A stretch of 40,097 bases of DNA from Clostridiales bacterium (GCA_021205725.1 JAJPWY010000056.1:1-40097); one strand, 5' to 3'. Positions 26,996 through 34,723 are shown, counted from the stretch's first letter. The notes: generated by a model not told the origin, from the letters alone. Numbers and translations are program-made.

Positions 26996-28237
26996 TTACT
27001 CGGCGACCACCTTTTTCAGGTGGACGAACCGGGGCAGGCCGTTCTCCTTCTTCATCTGGATCTCGCCCTGGATCAGGGGGAGGGCATACTCGATATAGGC
27101 GTCGGTGACGTCGTTGCCCCGCTCGTTGATCCACTCCACGGGAACCTTCTTCTCGTAGTTGGCCACAGAGGAGAGATCCAGCAGCTCCGGCTCGCACTTG
27201 TAGCCGTTCTCGTCACGGGTGCACTTGAAGCCCACCATTTTGTCGGTGACACCGGCGATGGCCTGGTTGACGGCGGTCTGACCGGCCATAAAGGACTCGT
27301 CAGAGTCGGTCTGAGAGGCGCAGTGCTCGGCGCAGCGCTGGAGCAGGCTCAGCTCGATGGGACGGACCTTGACGCCGGGGATGGCCTCCTTGACCACGTT
27401 GCCCAGGTGTGCGGCCAGACCGCCCAGCTGGGCATGGCCGAAGCCGTCGGTGGCAGAGGTCTTGGCCTCGGAGACGAAGGAGCCGTCGGCGTAGTGGATG
27501 CCCTCGGAGACGGCCACCAGCACGTTCTTGTTGGCGTCCCAGATGTTCTTCACATCCTCCAGGAACTCGTCCATCTTGAAGTCCACCTCAGGCAGGTAGA
27601 TCAGGTCGGGGCCGTAGCCGGTAACCTTGGCCAGAGCTGCGGCGCCGGCCAGCCAGCCCGCATGACGGCCCATAATCTCCACGATGGTGACCTGGCCCTT
27701 GTCATAGACGTGGGCGTCCTGATAGACCTCCACCAGAGAGGTAGCGATATACTTGGCGGCGGAGGCGTAGCCCGGGCAGTGGTCGGTGCCGAACAGGTCG
27801 TTGTCGATGGTCTTGGGGATGCCCATGACCCGGCAGTCATAGCCCACCTTCTTCATATACTTGGAGATCTTGTTGCAGGTGTCCATGGAGTCGTTGCCGC
27901 CGTTGTAGAAGAAATAGCGGACATCATACTTCTGGAAGATCTCCAGGATGCGCTTGTAGTCGGTGTCGTCCACGTCAGGGTCGGCGATCTTGTAGCGGCA
28001 GGAGCCCAGGGCGGAGGAGGGGGTATACTTCATGAGGGCCAGCTCCTCCGGATCCTCCTCGTCCATGATATAGAGCTTATCGTTGAGAACGCCCACGATG
28101 CCGTTGGCTGCGCCATACACCTTGGTGATGCAGTCGGAATCAAGGCCGGCCTTGATCGCGCCATAGCAGCTGGCGTTGATGACGGAGCTGGGGCCGCCGG
28201 ACTGGCCGATGATCATTGCACCTTTTAATTCACTCAT
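26996..28237 (-). CDS. pfp: pyrophosphate-type 6-phosphofructokinase
   Basis: Interconverts fructose 6-phosphate and fructose 1,6-bisphosphate. The 413-residue length and sequence place it with the larger PPi-PFK clade. Two diagnostic positions point to pyrophosphate rather than ATP: Asp116 in GGNDS (Gly in ATP enzymes) and Lys142 in PKTIDND (Gly in ATP enzymes). The catalytic TIDND aspartates are present, as is the MGRHAGWLAGAAALA motif. It starts at ATG 28237 with AAGGAGG upstream. The gene is divergent from class II aldolase, the next enzyme in glycolysis, from a shared promoter region. Use of PPi makes the step reversible. Confidence 0.93.
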   Translation of the reverse strand: MSELKGAMIIGQSGGPSSVINASCYGAIKAGLDSDCITKVYGAANGIVGVLNDKLYIMDEEDPEELALMKYTPSSALGSCRYKIADPDVDDTDYKRILEIFQKYDVRYFFYNGGNDSMDTCNKISKYMKKVGYDCRVMGIPKTIDNDLFGTDHCPGYASAAKYIATSLVEVYQDAHVYDKGQVTIVEIMGRHAGWLAGAAALAKVTGYGPDLIYLPEVDFKMDEFLEDVKNIWDANKNVLVAVSEGIHYADGSFVSEAKTSATDGFGHAQLGGLAAHLGNVVKEAIPGVKVRPIELSLLQRCAEHCASQTDSDESFMAGQTAVNQAIAGVTDKMVGFKCTRDENGYKCEPELLDLSSVANYEKKVPVEWINERGNDVTDAYIEYALPLIQGEIQMKKENGLPRFVHLKKVVAE

Positions 28238-28335
28238 AAAATTGTCCTCCTTAATAATGCAATCAAGTGCAACAGTTGCCTGTTTTGCACAGGCAGGAAG
28301 CTCCCGCAGCGGCGGGGCCGGGGAATTTCTTCTAA

Positions 28336-28364
28336 ATCATACCATAACCTCTTGCAATTTGCAA
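28336..28364 (-). promoter_or_regulatory. promoter of pfp, interlocked with the fba promoter
   Basis: Minus-strand -35 TTGCAA (28359-28364) and -10 TATGAT (28336-28341), 17-bp spacer. TTGCAA reads the same on both strands. The aldolase -35 is the neighbouring copy at 28352-28357, so this -35 lies inside the spacer of the opposite promoter. Confidence 0.8.
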
Positions 28365-28380
28365 TCGGCTTTGCTAAAAT
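28352..28380 (+). promoter_or_regulatory. promoter of fba, interlocked with the pfp promoter
   Basis: Plus-strand -35 TTGCAA (28352-28357) and -10 TAAAAT (28375-28380), 17-bp spacer. Transcription would begin near 28387, leaving a leader of only about 27 nt before the aldolase ATG. Confidence 0.8.
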
Positions 28381-28413
28381 GGCGGTGTAAATTTAAGAAG
28401 GAGATGACTCTTT

Positions 28414-29382
28414 ATGCCACTGGTTACTACTACCGAAATGTTCAAGAAGGCCTATAACGGCGGCTATGCCATCGGCGCTTTCAACGTGAACAACATGGAG
28501 ATCGTTCAGGGCATTACCGAGGCAGCTGGCGAGCTGAACAGCCCCGTCATCCTGCAGGTTTCCAAGGGCGCCCGTGCCTATGCCAACCACACCTATCTGG
28601 TGAAGCTGGTTGAGGCCGCTGTCCAGGAGAATCCCCAGATCCCCATCGCCCTCCATCTGGATCACGGCGACAGCTTCGAGCTGTGCAAGTCCTGCATCGA
28701 CGGCGGCTTCACCTCCGTCATGATCGACGCCTCCTCCAAGTCCTTTGAGGACAACATCGCCCTGACCCGTCAGGTGGTGGAGTACGCTCACGATCACGGC
28801 GTGGTGGTCGAGGCTGAGCTGGGCACTCTGGCCGGCGTGGAGGACGAGGTCTCTGTGGAGTCCGGCAAGGAGAGCTACACCCGTCCCGAGGAGGTGGAGG
28901 AGTTCGTGTCCCGCACCGGCTGCGACTCTCTGGCCATCGCCATCGGCACCTCCCACGGCGCTTACAAGTTCACCCCCGCTCAGTGCACCCGCAACGCCGA
29001 CGGCATCCTGGTGCCCCCTCCCCTGCGCTTCGACGTGCTGGAGGAGTGCATCAAGCGTCTGCCCGGCTTCCCCATCGTGCTCCACGGTTCCTCCTCTGTG
29101 CCTCAGGAGTTCGTGAAGATGGTCAACACCTACGGCGGCAATATGCCCGACGCCATCGGCATCCCCGAGGATCAGCTGCGTGAGGCCGCCAAGCTGGCTG
29201 TCTGCAAGATCAACATCGACTCCGACATCCGTCTGGCCATGACCGGCAACATCCGCAAGTATTTTGTCGAGCATCCCGATCACTTCGATCCCCGCCAGTA
29301 CCTCAAGCCCGCCCGTCAGGCCGTCAAGGACATGGTCAAGCACAAGATCCTCTACGTCCTCGGCTCCGACAACAAGATCTGA
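28414..29382 (+). CDS. fba: class II fructose-1,6-bisphosphate aldolase
   Basis: Zinc-dependent cleavage of fructose 1,6-bisphosphate into two triose phosphates. The 322-residue protein has AIGAFNVNNMEIVQ near the N-terminus, Asp83 and the metal-ligand His84 in HLDHGDSFE, ASSKSFEDN, SHGAYKF and VLHGSSSVP, and NIDSDIRLAMTG for phosphate binding. The start is ATG 28414 with AAGGAG upstream. Codon use is strongly biased, as expected of a highly expressed gene. It shares a bidirectional promoter region with pfp. Confidence 0.97.
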   Translation: MPLVTTTEMFKKAYNGGYAIGAFNVNNMEIVQGITEAAGELNSPVILQVSKGARAYANHTYLVKLVEAAVQENPQIPIALHLDHGDSFELCKSCIDGGFTSVMIDASSKSFEDNIALTRQVVEYAHDHGVVVEAELGTLAGVEDEVSVESGKESYTRPEEVEEFVSRTGCDSLAIAIGTSHGAYKFTPAQCTRNADGILVPPPLRFDVLEECIKRLPGFPIVLHGSSSVPQEFVKMVNTYGGNMPDAIGIPEDQLREAAKLAVCKINIDSDIRLAMTGNIRKYFVEHPDHFDPRQYLKPARQAVKDMVKHKILYVLGSDNKI

Positions 29383-29417
29383 TCTGTCTCGTTTCCACAA
29401 GCCAGTCAAATCCCCGA

Positions 29418-29443
29418 CCCCGGCTGAGTCCTCTCGGCCGGGG
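29418..29443 (+). terminator. weak terminator-like hairpin after fba
   Basis: A 7-bp GC stem (CCCCGGC/GCCGGGG) about 35 nt after the aldolase stop, with only CCGTTTCC behind it. The poor U-run leaves open readthrough into the regulator gene, for which I see no separate promoter. Confidence 0.45.
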
Positions 29444-29469
29444 CCGTTTCCTACGAGAAAGGATGCCCT

Positions 29470-29832
29470 ATGCATTTTGAACATTCCGAAACCTGCGACT
29501 GCAACCAGATCCACCCAGACGCTGTATCCCTCGTCCGGGCCAATATGCCGGACGAGGATCCCATCTACGAGGTGGCGGAGCTGTTCAAGGTCTTTGGCGA
29601 CTCCACCCGGGCCAGGATCATCTGCGCCCTGTCCATCTCGGAGCTGTGCGTGTGCGACCTGTCCTGTCTGCTCAACATGAGCCAGTCCGCCATCTCCCAC
29701 CAGCTCCGCATCCTCAAGCAGGCCCGGATGGTGAAAAACCGCCGCAACGGCAAGAGCGTCTACTACTCTCTGGCGGACGAGCACATCCGCCAGCTGTTCG
29801 CCACCGCCTTTGAGCATGTGATGGAGGACTGA
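29470..29832 (+). CDS. ArsR/SmtB family metal-sensing repressor, CadC-like
   Basis: The 120-residue winged helix repressor has HTH MSQSAISHQLRILKQA (about 70-85) and wing VKNRRNGKSVYYSL. It carries the ELCVCDL metal motif (Cys60, Cys62) and an N-terminal CDC pair (Cys9, Cys11). These are the four-cysteine pattern of the alpha3N site of CadC, which binds Cd(II), Pb(II) or Zn(II). The start is ATG 29470 with GAAAGGATG upstream. The usual partner, a CadA P-type ATPase or other metal efflux gene, is not adjacent. The next gene is an amidase-like protein, so the target is unclear. Confidence 0.9.
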   Translation: MHFEHSETCDCNQIHPDAVSLVRANMPDEDPIYEVAELFKVFGDSTRARIICALSISELCVCDLSCLLNMSQSAISHQLRILKQARMVKNRRNGKSVYYSLADEHIRQLFATAFEHVMED

Positions 29833-29888
29833 GGACGCACCTCTCCCCTGCCCGGGGCATAGTCTGGGAAAAACGGGGAGGATGCTCC

Positions 29889-30389
29889 ATGTCAGACTTT
29901 GTGCCCTACGACCGCCAGGCGGCGGTGACCTATGCCCATCGGTGGGCCTACGGCCGCAACCCGGCCTATTACGACTTTCAAAACCTGGGCGGCGACTGCA
30001 CCAACTTCGCCTCCCAGTGTCTCTACGCCGGTTGCGGCGTCATGAATTTCACTCCGGTCTACGGATGGTACTATCTGTCGGTAAACGACAGGTCCCCGTC
30101 CTGGACCGGAGTAGTCTATTTTTACAACTTTCTGGTCCGTTCCGAGGCAAACGGCGGCCCCTTCGGGGCGGAGGTCCCCCTCTCCGGCTGTCTGCCGGGG
30201 GATTTCGTCCAGCTCAGCTTTGACGGCGTCACCTTTGGACACACCCCCATCATCGTGGAGATGGGGACACCGGCCACTCCGGAAAATACCCTGGTGGCCG
30301 CCCACTCCAACGATACGGACTACCGCCCCCTGTCTGCCTACGAGTTTCAGCGGGCCCGGTATCTCCACATTCTGGGGGCAAGGGCATGA
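29889..30389 (+). CDS. Amidase_6-type cysteine peptidase/amidase domain protein
   Basis: A 166-residue single-domain protein of the family annotated as putative amidase domain (NlpC/P60-like fold). Landmarks are YDRQAAVTYAHRWAYGRNP at the N-terminus, the predicted catalytic Cys37 in GGDCTNFASQCLYAG, and His118 in FGHTPIIVE. AHSNDTDYRPLS (from about 138) supplies a polar third residue. Such domains are usually exported and attached to repeats that bind cell walls. This one starts directly with the domain and has no signal peptide or anchor, so it may be cytoplasmic or leave by another route. The start is ATG 29889 with GGGGAGG upstream. The substrate is unknown. Confidence 0.85.
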   Translation: MSDFVPYDRQAAVTYAHRWAYGRNPAYYDFQNLGGDCTNFASQCLYAGCGVMNFTPVYGWYYLSVNDRSPSWTGVVYFYNFLVRSEANGGPFGAEVPLSGCLPGDFVQLSFDGVTFGHTPIIVEMGTPATPENTLVAAHSNDTDYRPLSAYEFQRARYLHILGARA

Positions 30390-30454
30390 TCGCCGGTCAT
30401 GACGGGCAGAGCCGGGAATAGACTGTTACCATCCTGGGACAAGGAGGGGAGCAG

Positions 30455-31747
30455 ATGCTGGAGCGTCTCTCCGCCCTGGCCTGGAGCTGGCCCACTGTGG
30501 GGCTGTTCCTGTTGGCTGGGGGGTATTTTTCCGTCAGGACCGGCTGGTTTCAAATCTTCGGTCTGCGCATCTGGTGGCGCTGTACCGTGGGGCAGCTTCG
30601 CGGGGGCTCCGGCTCCGGCCTCTCCCCTTTGCAGACCCTCTCCACCGCTCTGGCCGCCACCATCGGCACCGGCTCGGTGGCGGGGGTAGCGGTGGCCCTG
30701 ACCTTTGGCGGGCCGGGGGCCGTTTTCTGGATGTGGGTCTCCGCCGTTCTCGCCATGATGACCGGCTGGGCGGAGAAGGCCCTCTCCGTGGCCCTCCGGC
30801 GACGGACAGCGGAGGGCTGGGAGGGCGGCCCCGCCTACTGGCTCCGCCTGGCGGGGCATCCCCTTCTGGCCAGGCTCTTCGCCCTGTGTACCGTGCTCTG
30901 CTCCTTTGGGATGGGCAATTTAGTCCAGTCTAACTCCATGGCCCAGGCCCTGGAGGGAGCGGGAGGGGTGCCACCCCTGTGTACTGGCCTCATCGCCGCC
31001 CTTCTGGTGGGACTGGCCCTGGCGGGCGGGCTGGGTCGGCTGGGGAAGATCTGTGAGATTCTGGTGCCGGTGATGGCCCTGGGCTATCTGGGGGGCGGTC
31101 TGTGGGTGATATGCGCCCATGGGGAGGCAATTCCCCGGGCGCTGGCCTCCGTCTTTGAGGGCGCACTGGGCCGGGAGGCCGTTCTGGGCGGCGGGGCAGC
31201 GGCAGCCCTCCAATACGGCCTCGCCAGAGGGGTCTGTACCAACGAGGCGGGGCTGGGCTCCACCGCCCTGATCCACTGTGCCTCGGGCAACGACGACCCC
31301 GCTCAGGAGGGGATGTGGGGCATTTTCGAGGTGTTCTGCTCCACCCTGGTCATCTGCACCGTCACCGCCCTGGCCATCCTCACCTCCGGCGTACTGGAGA
31401 CGGAGCCTGTCACCGGCGTCCTGCTGACCGCAGCCGCCTTTTCCACCGTCATGGGGGACTGGGGCGGCGGCTTCGTGGCGGTGTGCCTGACCCTGTTCGG
31501 CTTTTCCACCCTTCTGGGCTGGAGCTGGTACGGGGAGAGCGGCGTGCGGAGCCTCACGGGAGGCCGGGGGATAAAGGTCTACCGCCTGCTCTTCCTCGCT
31601 CTCATCGTCCTGGGGAGCGTCCTGGAGCTGCGCCCGGTGTGGCAGCTGTCCGATATTTTCAACGCCCTCATGGCCTGGCCCAGCCTCATCGCCCTGCTGC
31701 TCTGGCGGAGGGAGGTGTTGCGGGTATTTGCAAAACAAACCAAATAG
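30455..31747 (+). CDS. AGCS family alanine/glycine:sodium symporter
   Basis: A 430-residue membrane protein with about 11 hydrophobic segments. The AGCS hallmark GTGSVAGVAVALTFGGPGAVFWMW (start near residue 71) is present, as are MTGWAEKALSV, GNLVQSNSMAQAL and the late CTNEAGLGSTALIHCAS. It takes up alanine or glycine with Na+ and so would draw on a sodium gradient, consistent with the sodium-type V-ATPase upstream in the window. The start is ATG 30455 with AAGGAGGGG upstream. It is followed by a GC-rich hairpin. Confidence 0.93.
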   Translation: MLERLSALAWSWPTVGLFLLAGGYFSVRTGWFQIFGLRIWWRCTVGQLRGGSGSGLSPLQTLSTALAATIGTGSVAGVAVALTFGGPGAVFWMWVSAVLAMMTGWAEKALSVALRRRTAEGWEGGPAYWLRLAGHPLLARLFALCTVLCSFGMGNLVQSNSMAQALEGAGGVPPLCTGLIAALLVGLALAGGLGRLGKICEILVPVMALGYLGGGLWVICAHGEAIPRALASVFEGALGREAVLGGGAAAALQYGLARGVCTNEAGLGSTALIHCASGNDDPAQEGMWGIFEVFCSTLVICTVTALAILTSGVLETEPVTGVLLTAAAFSTVMGDWGGGFVAVCLTLFGFSTLLGWSWYGESGVRSLTGGRGIKVYRLLFLALIVLGSVLELRPVWQLSDIFNALMAWPSLIALLLWRREVLRVFAKQTK

Positions 31748-31753
31748 ACTGAA

Positions 31754-31783
31754 CCGCCGCAGGAGTTACGACCCCTGCGGCGG
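31754..31783. terminator. terminator between convergent symporter and SPFH/RHH genes
   Basis: A 10-bp perfect stem (CCGCCGCAGG/CCTGCGGCGG, 31754-31763 and 31774-31783) with a 10-nt loop. The T-runs are short on both sides (CTTTA on plus, TTCAGTCTATTT on minus). It lies between two convergent units and may serve both. Confidence 0.7.
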
Positions 31784-31793
31784 CTTTACGTGC

Positions 31794-31997
31794 TCAGCTG
31801 ATGTCCAGCTCCGGAGGCTCATCCAGGGTCTCCGACACATATTTCCCGTTCTTTTTCCGCTGCCGGACACATTCGGTCAGCAGATACTCGATCTGTCCGT
31901 TCACCGAGCGGAAGTCATCCTCCGCCCAGGCAGCGATGGCGGCGTACAGCTTGGGGGAGAGGCGAAGGGGAACCTGTTTTTTTTGCTGCTCTCCCAT
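31794..31997 (-). CDS. ribbon-helix-helix (Arc-like) DNA-binding protein
   Basis: The 67-residue protein fits the RHH fold: a short strand KQVPLRLSP (about 7-15), helix [13 protein letters not shown], turn and helix [18 protein letters not shown], then an acidic tail. RHH dimers bind DNA with the strand. It starts at ATG 31997, two bases after the SPFH stop (TAACATG), so the two are co-translated. A 19-bp palindrome over the operon promoter contains two TGATATCA octamers, the sort of site RHH proteins of the MetJ/Arc class use. Autorepression is therefore plausible. Confidence 0.82.
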   Translation of the reverse strand: MGEQQKKQVPLRLSPKLYAAIAAWAEDDFRSVNGQIEYLLTECVRQRKKNGKYVSETLDEPPELDIS

Positions 31998-31998
31998 G

Positions 31999-33015
31999 TT
32001 AGTAGAGGCTCCCTGAGTTGACGATGGGCTGTGCGTCCCGATTGCCGCAGAGCACCACCAGCAAATTGGAGACCATGGCCGCCTTCCGCTCCTCGTCCAG
32101 CTCCACCGTATGGTTCTCTGAGAGGCGCTCCAGGGCCATCTCCACCATGCCCACGGCCCCCTCTACGATCATCTTACGGGCGTCGATGACGGCGGAGGCC
32201 TGCTGCCGCTGGAGCATGACGGCGGCAATCTCCGGAGCGTAGGCCAGATAGGTGATCCGGGCCTCGATGATCTCCAGACCGGCCTCCTCTACCCGCTGCT
32301 GGATCTCGTCCCGGATACGGCCGGCCACCACCTCGCTGGAGCCACGGAGACTGCCATCGTCGGCCACGCCGTCCCCGGTGGTGTCCACGTTAGGGGCCAC
32401 ATCATAAGGGTAGATTCGAACCACGTTCCGCAGAGCGCTGTCGCACTGGAGGGAGAGATACTCCTTGTAGTTGTCCACGTTGAACACCGCTCTGGCGGTG
32501 TCCACGATGCGCCAGGTGACGGCGATGCCGATTTCCACCGGGTTGCCCAGGCAGTCGTTGATCTTCTGCCGCCCGTTGCTCAGGGTCATCACCTTGAGGG
32601 AGAGCTTCTTTCCCATGCCACCGGTGTCCAGGTTCAGGTTGACGCTATCCTCCCCCACCTTGATGCCGTGTTTTTTTACATCGCTGCTCTGACCCAGGGT
32701 GGTATCCGCTGCCGGGTTGATGGCGGTGCAGAAGGGATTGACCCAGTAAAAGCCGGTGTCCCGAAGGGTGCCCTCATAGTTGCCGAACAGGGTGAGCACC
32801 AAGGCCTCCTGGGGACGGATGACCTTCAGTCCCAGCAGAGGGATCCATCCCACACAGAGCACCACCAGGCTGATGATGAAAAGGACAGGGTTATCGGTCT
32901 CGTCCCACTGAAAGGCACCGAAGATGATTCCCGCCACTGCCGCCAGCAGGACAAGCAGATTGACCAGCAGGACAGCCATGCCGTTGCTTTTGGTTGTCAG
33001 TATCTTTTCTGTCAT
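31999..33015 (-). CDS. SPFH (band 7/slipin-like) domain membrane protein
   Basis: The 338-residue protein has two N-terminal membrane segments (about 13-35 and 43-63) followed by an SPFH/band 7 domain. It includes [31 protein letters not shown] (from about 66) and the coiled-coil stretch [45 protein letters not shown] proteins form membrane microdomain scaffolds and oligomers. An insertion at about 205-222 ([14 protein letters not shown]) looks like an EF-hand/thrombospondin-type calcium loop, unusual in this family. It starts at ATG 33015 with GAGGAGATCCC upstream and is first gene of an operon with the RHH protein. Confidence 0.9.
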   Translation of the reverse strand: MTEKILTTKSNGMAVLLVNLLVLLAAVAGIIFGAFQWDETDNPVLFIISLVVLCVGWIPLLGLKVIRPQEALVLTLFGNYEGTLRDTGFYWVNPFCTAINPAADTTLGQSSDVKKHGIKVGEDSVNLNLDTGGMGKKLSLKVMTLSNGRQKINDCLGNPVEIGIAVTWRIVDTARAVFNVDNYKEYLSLQCDSALRNVVRIYPYDVAPNVDTTGDGVADDGSLRGSSEVVAGRIRDEIQQRVEEAGLEIIEARITYLAYAPEIAAVMLQRQQASAVIDARKMIVEGAVGMVEMALERLSENHTVELDEERKAAMVSNLLVVLCGNRDAQPIVNSGSLY

Positions 33016-33036
33016 TGGGATCTCCTCCTGTATCTA

Positions 33037-33055
33037 TGATATCATCATGATATCA
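33037..33055. promoter_or_regulatory. 19-bp perfect palindrome, tandem TGATATCA boxes (candidate RHH operator)
   Basis: TGATATCAT-C-ATGATATCA (9-1-9) contains two self-palindromic octamers, TGATATCA at 33037-33044 and 33048-33055, offset by 11 bp, about one helical turn. It covers the -10 and start point of the SPFH/RHH promoter. Binding by the RHH protein of the operon is inference. Confidence 0.7.
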
Positions 33056-33074
33056 CAATAATAGTCCTTGTCAA
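33047..33074 (-). promoter_or_regulatory. promoter of the SPFH/RHH operon
   Basis: Minus-strand consensus -35 TTGACA (33069-33074) and -10 TATCAT (33047-33052), 16-bp spacer. The -10 is inside the 19-bp palindrome. Confidence 0.72.
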
Positions 33075-33194
33075 GAGGATTTTCAAAAAATATTCCATTG
33101 GATTGGCCGCCGCTTCTCCCTCCGGGATGCTACAAGCTCATGTTTTTCCTCTGCCCATTCCTAGTAAAAATCATTCTGAATTTGCTTTCGGGTG

Positions 33195-33223
33195 TTGACG
33201 AAGCGGGAAAAGCAAGGTATGAT
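33195..33223 (+). promoter_or_regulatory. promoter of the Ig-like protein gene
   Basis: -35 TTGACG (33195-33200), 17-bp spacer, -10 TATGAT (33218-33223). The leader of about 107 nt holds two hairpins: GAGCT/AGCTC (33247-33265) and GAACCG/CGGTTC (33276-33302), the second followed by TTTT. Confidence 0.78.
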
Positions 33224-33337
33224 AGAGGATAAGCACGAATACTGCGGAGCTATGCCCCTCAGCTCAGATTTCTACGAACCGCCTCAGAAGGACTGTCGGT
33301 TCTTTTATAACTCCACATCAGAAAGGAATATGTTCTC

Positions 33338-34624
33338 ATGGCTAACGACTCCAAAAAAAGCAATCGGTTCGATTTGGATGATACGCTGGACTTCGCCCTC
33401 AGCGGCTCCACAGGCAAGGCCGCACCGGTGGATGACGCCGTGGTAGACGATATTTTGCGCTCCATCTCTGAGATGAGCGATACCCCCGTGCCGGACGCCG
33501 CCCGGACGGTCTCCCGCCCTGCCGCCAGCCAGACCCAGGCGACCCCCTCCCCTACCACCCGCTTTACCCAGACCGCCTCTGCTCAGGCGCCTGCCAACGA
33601 GAATGAATATCAGGCGGCGGCCAGGCATCAGGTCAGTCAGTCTGCGCCGACCGGCACAACCGAAGGTGTGCAGGGAGTTGACCCCGCCTATTATACCATG
33701 CGGGATCCCGCCCAGACGCAATCCTTCCAGCCCGCACGTCCCACCCATCGGGACACAGACCGTATCCCCACCCTTGTTGAGGAAAAGCCGGTACGAAAAA
33801 AGACCGTTCTGGGCAAAATTCTCACCTTCATCGTGGTTATTCTGGTGATTGTGGCCCTGTTCCTGGGCGTGCGGATGCTCTACGTCATCGGCCCCTCCAT
33901 GGGTCTCGATCTTCCTGATCTGACTCAACTGCCGGTGATCTCCAATCTGGTTGAAATGCTGCCCAGCGACGAAGATGATTCCGCTGCGCTCACCGAGGCC
34001 ACAGACACCGAGGAGGAGACGGAGACGGTCATGCCCACCGCCCTCTCTCTGGACTATGAGGCGATTATCCTCACCGAGGGAGAATCTGTGGTCGTCACCG
34101 CCACGCCGGATGTGGACGGCTGGGAGGGCTCCGTCACCTGGGGCTCCTCTGACCAGGAGGAAGCTATTTTCACCGTAACCGCCCTCAGCGCCACTACTGC
34201 CGAAATCGCTTATGTGGGCGAAGGGCAAGGCGCCATCTCCGCCGTAGTCGGGGATGTGGTAGTCACCTGCTCGGTCTCCTGTGATGCTCTTGACACTGAG
34301 GGCGAGGATGGCGAGGATTTGGATGTCACTAACGAGACGGAGACGGATACGGACAGCACCGACGCAGACGCCTTAGAGGACGACAGCAGCGAGGCAGAGC
34401 ACATCGACATCGTTCTGAACAAGGAGGACTTCACCCTGAACGCCGGTGAGACCTATCAGCTGATGGGCGAAAACGCCGACCAGGTCACCTGGACTTCCTC
34501 TAATCCCTCCGTGGCTACCGTCAGCGATAGCGGCGTTGTCACCGCAGTCTCCTCCGGTACCGCAACCATCACCGCCACTGGCCCGGACGGAACCACAGCC
34601 TCCGCCATTGCACGGGTGCGGTAA
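33338..34624 (+). CDS. membrane-anchored protein with two Ig-like (Big_2-type) domains
   Basis: The 428-residue protein has one membrane segment (about 161-184). Its N-terminal 155 residues are cytoplasmic by the positive-inside rule (RKKTVLGK before the segment) and are Gln/Thr/Pro-rich, so disordered. Outside, an Ig-like domain (about 233-315) is joined by an Asp/Glu/Thr spacer (316-354) to a clear Big_2 domain (355-428) with WTSSNPSVATVSDSGVVTAVSSGTATITAT. Big_2 domains occur in adhesins and surface enzymes, but no enzymatic or sorting domain is present. The start is ATG 33338 with AGAAAGGA about 12 nt upstream. The function is unknown; a surface scaffold or signalling protein is possible. 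Confidence 0.85.
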   Translation: MANDSKKSNRFDLDDTLDFALSGSTGKAAPVDDAVVDDILRSISEMSDTPVPDAARTVSRPAASQTQATPSPTTRFTQTASAQAPANENEYQAAARHQVSQSAPTGTTEGVQGVDPAYYTMRDPAQTQSFQPARPTHRDTDRIPTLVEEKPVRKKTVLGKILTFIVVILVIVALFLGVRMLYVIGPSMGLDLPDLTQLPVISNLVEMLPSDEDDSAALTEATDTEEETETVMPTALSLDYEAIILTEGESVVVTATPDVDGWEGSVTWGSSDQEEAIFTVTALSATTAEIAYVGEGQGAISAVVGDVVVTCSVSCDALDTEGEDGEDLDVTNETETDTDSTDADALEDDSSEAEHIDIVLNKEDFTLNAGETYQLMGENADQVTWTSSNPSVATVSDSGVVTAVSSGTATITATGPDGTTASAIARVR

Positions 34625-34634
34625 GCTACTCATT

Positions 34635-34682
34635 TGAGATACAGCAACGCCTCTCTGATGAGATACAGCAACGCCTCTCTGA
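34635..34682 (+). repeat. perfect 24-bp tandem direct repeat
   Basis: Two adjacent identical 24-bp units (34635-34658 and 34659-34682) immediately after the Ig-like gene. Each contains AACGCCTCTCTGA, the left arm of the terminator at 34670-34714, so the repeat duplicates that arm. Confidence 0.9.
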
Positions 34683-34714
34683 ATGGTCTCTGCCGTTCAG
34701 AGAGGCGTTTTTTT
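34670..34714 (+). terminator. intrinsic terminator after the Ig-like protein gene
   Basis: A 14-bp perfect stem (AACGCCTCTCTGAA, 34670-34683, with TTCAGAGAGGCGTT, 34696-34709), 12-nt loop and TTTTTTT. The upstream repeat copy (34646-34658) could pair with the same right arm for 13 bp and act as an alternative left arm. Confidence 0.92.
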
Positions 34715-34723
34715 GCCAAAAAT

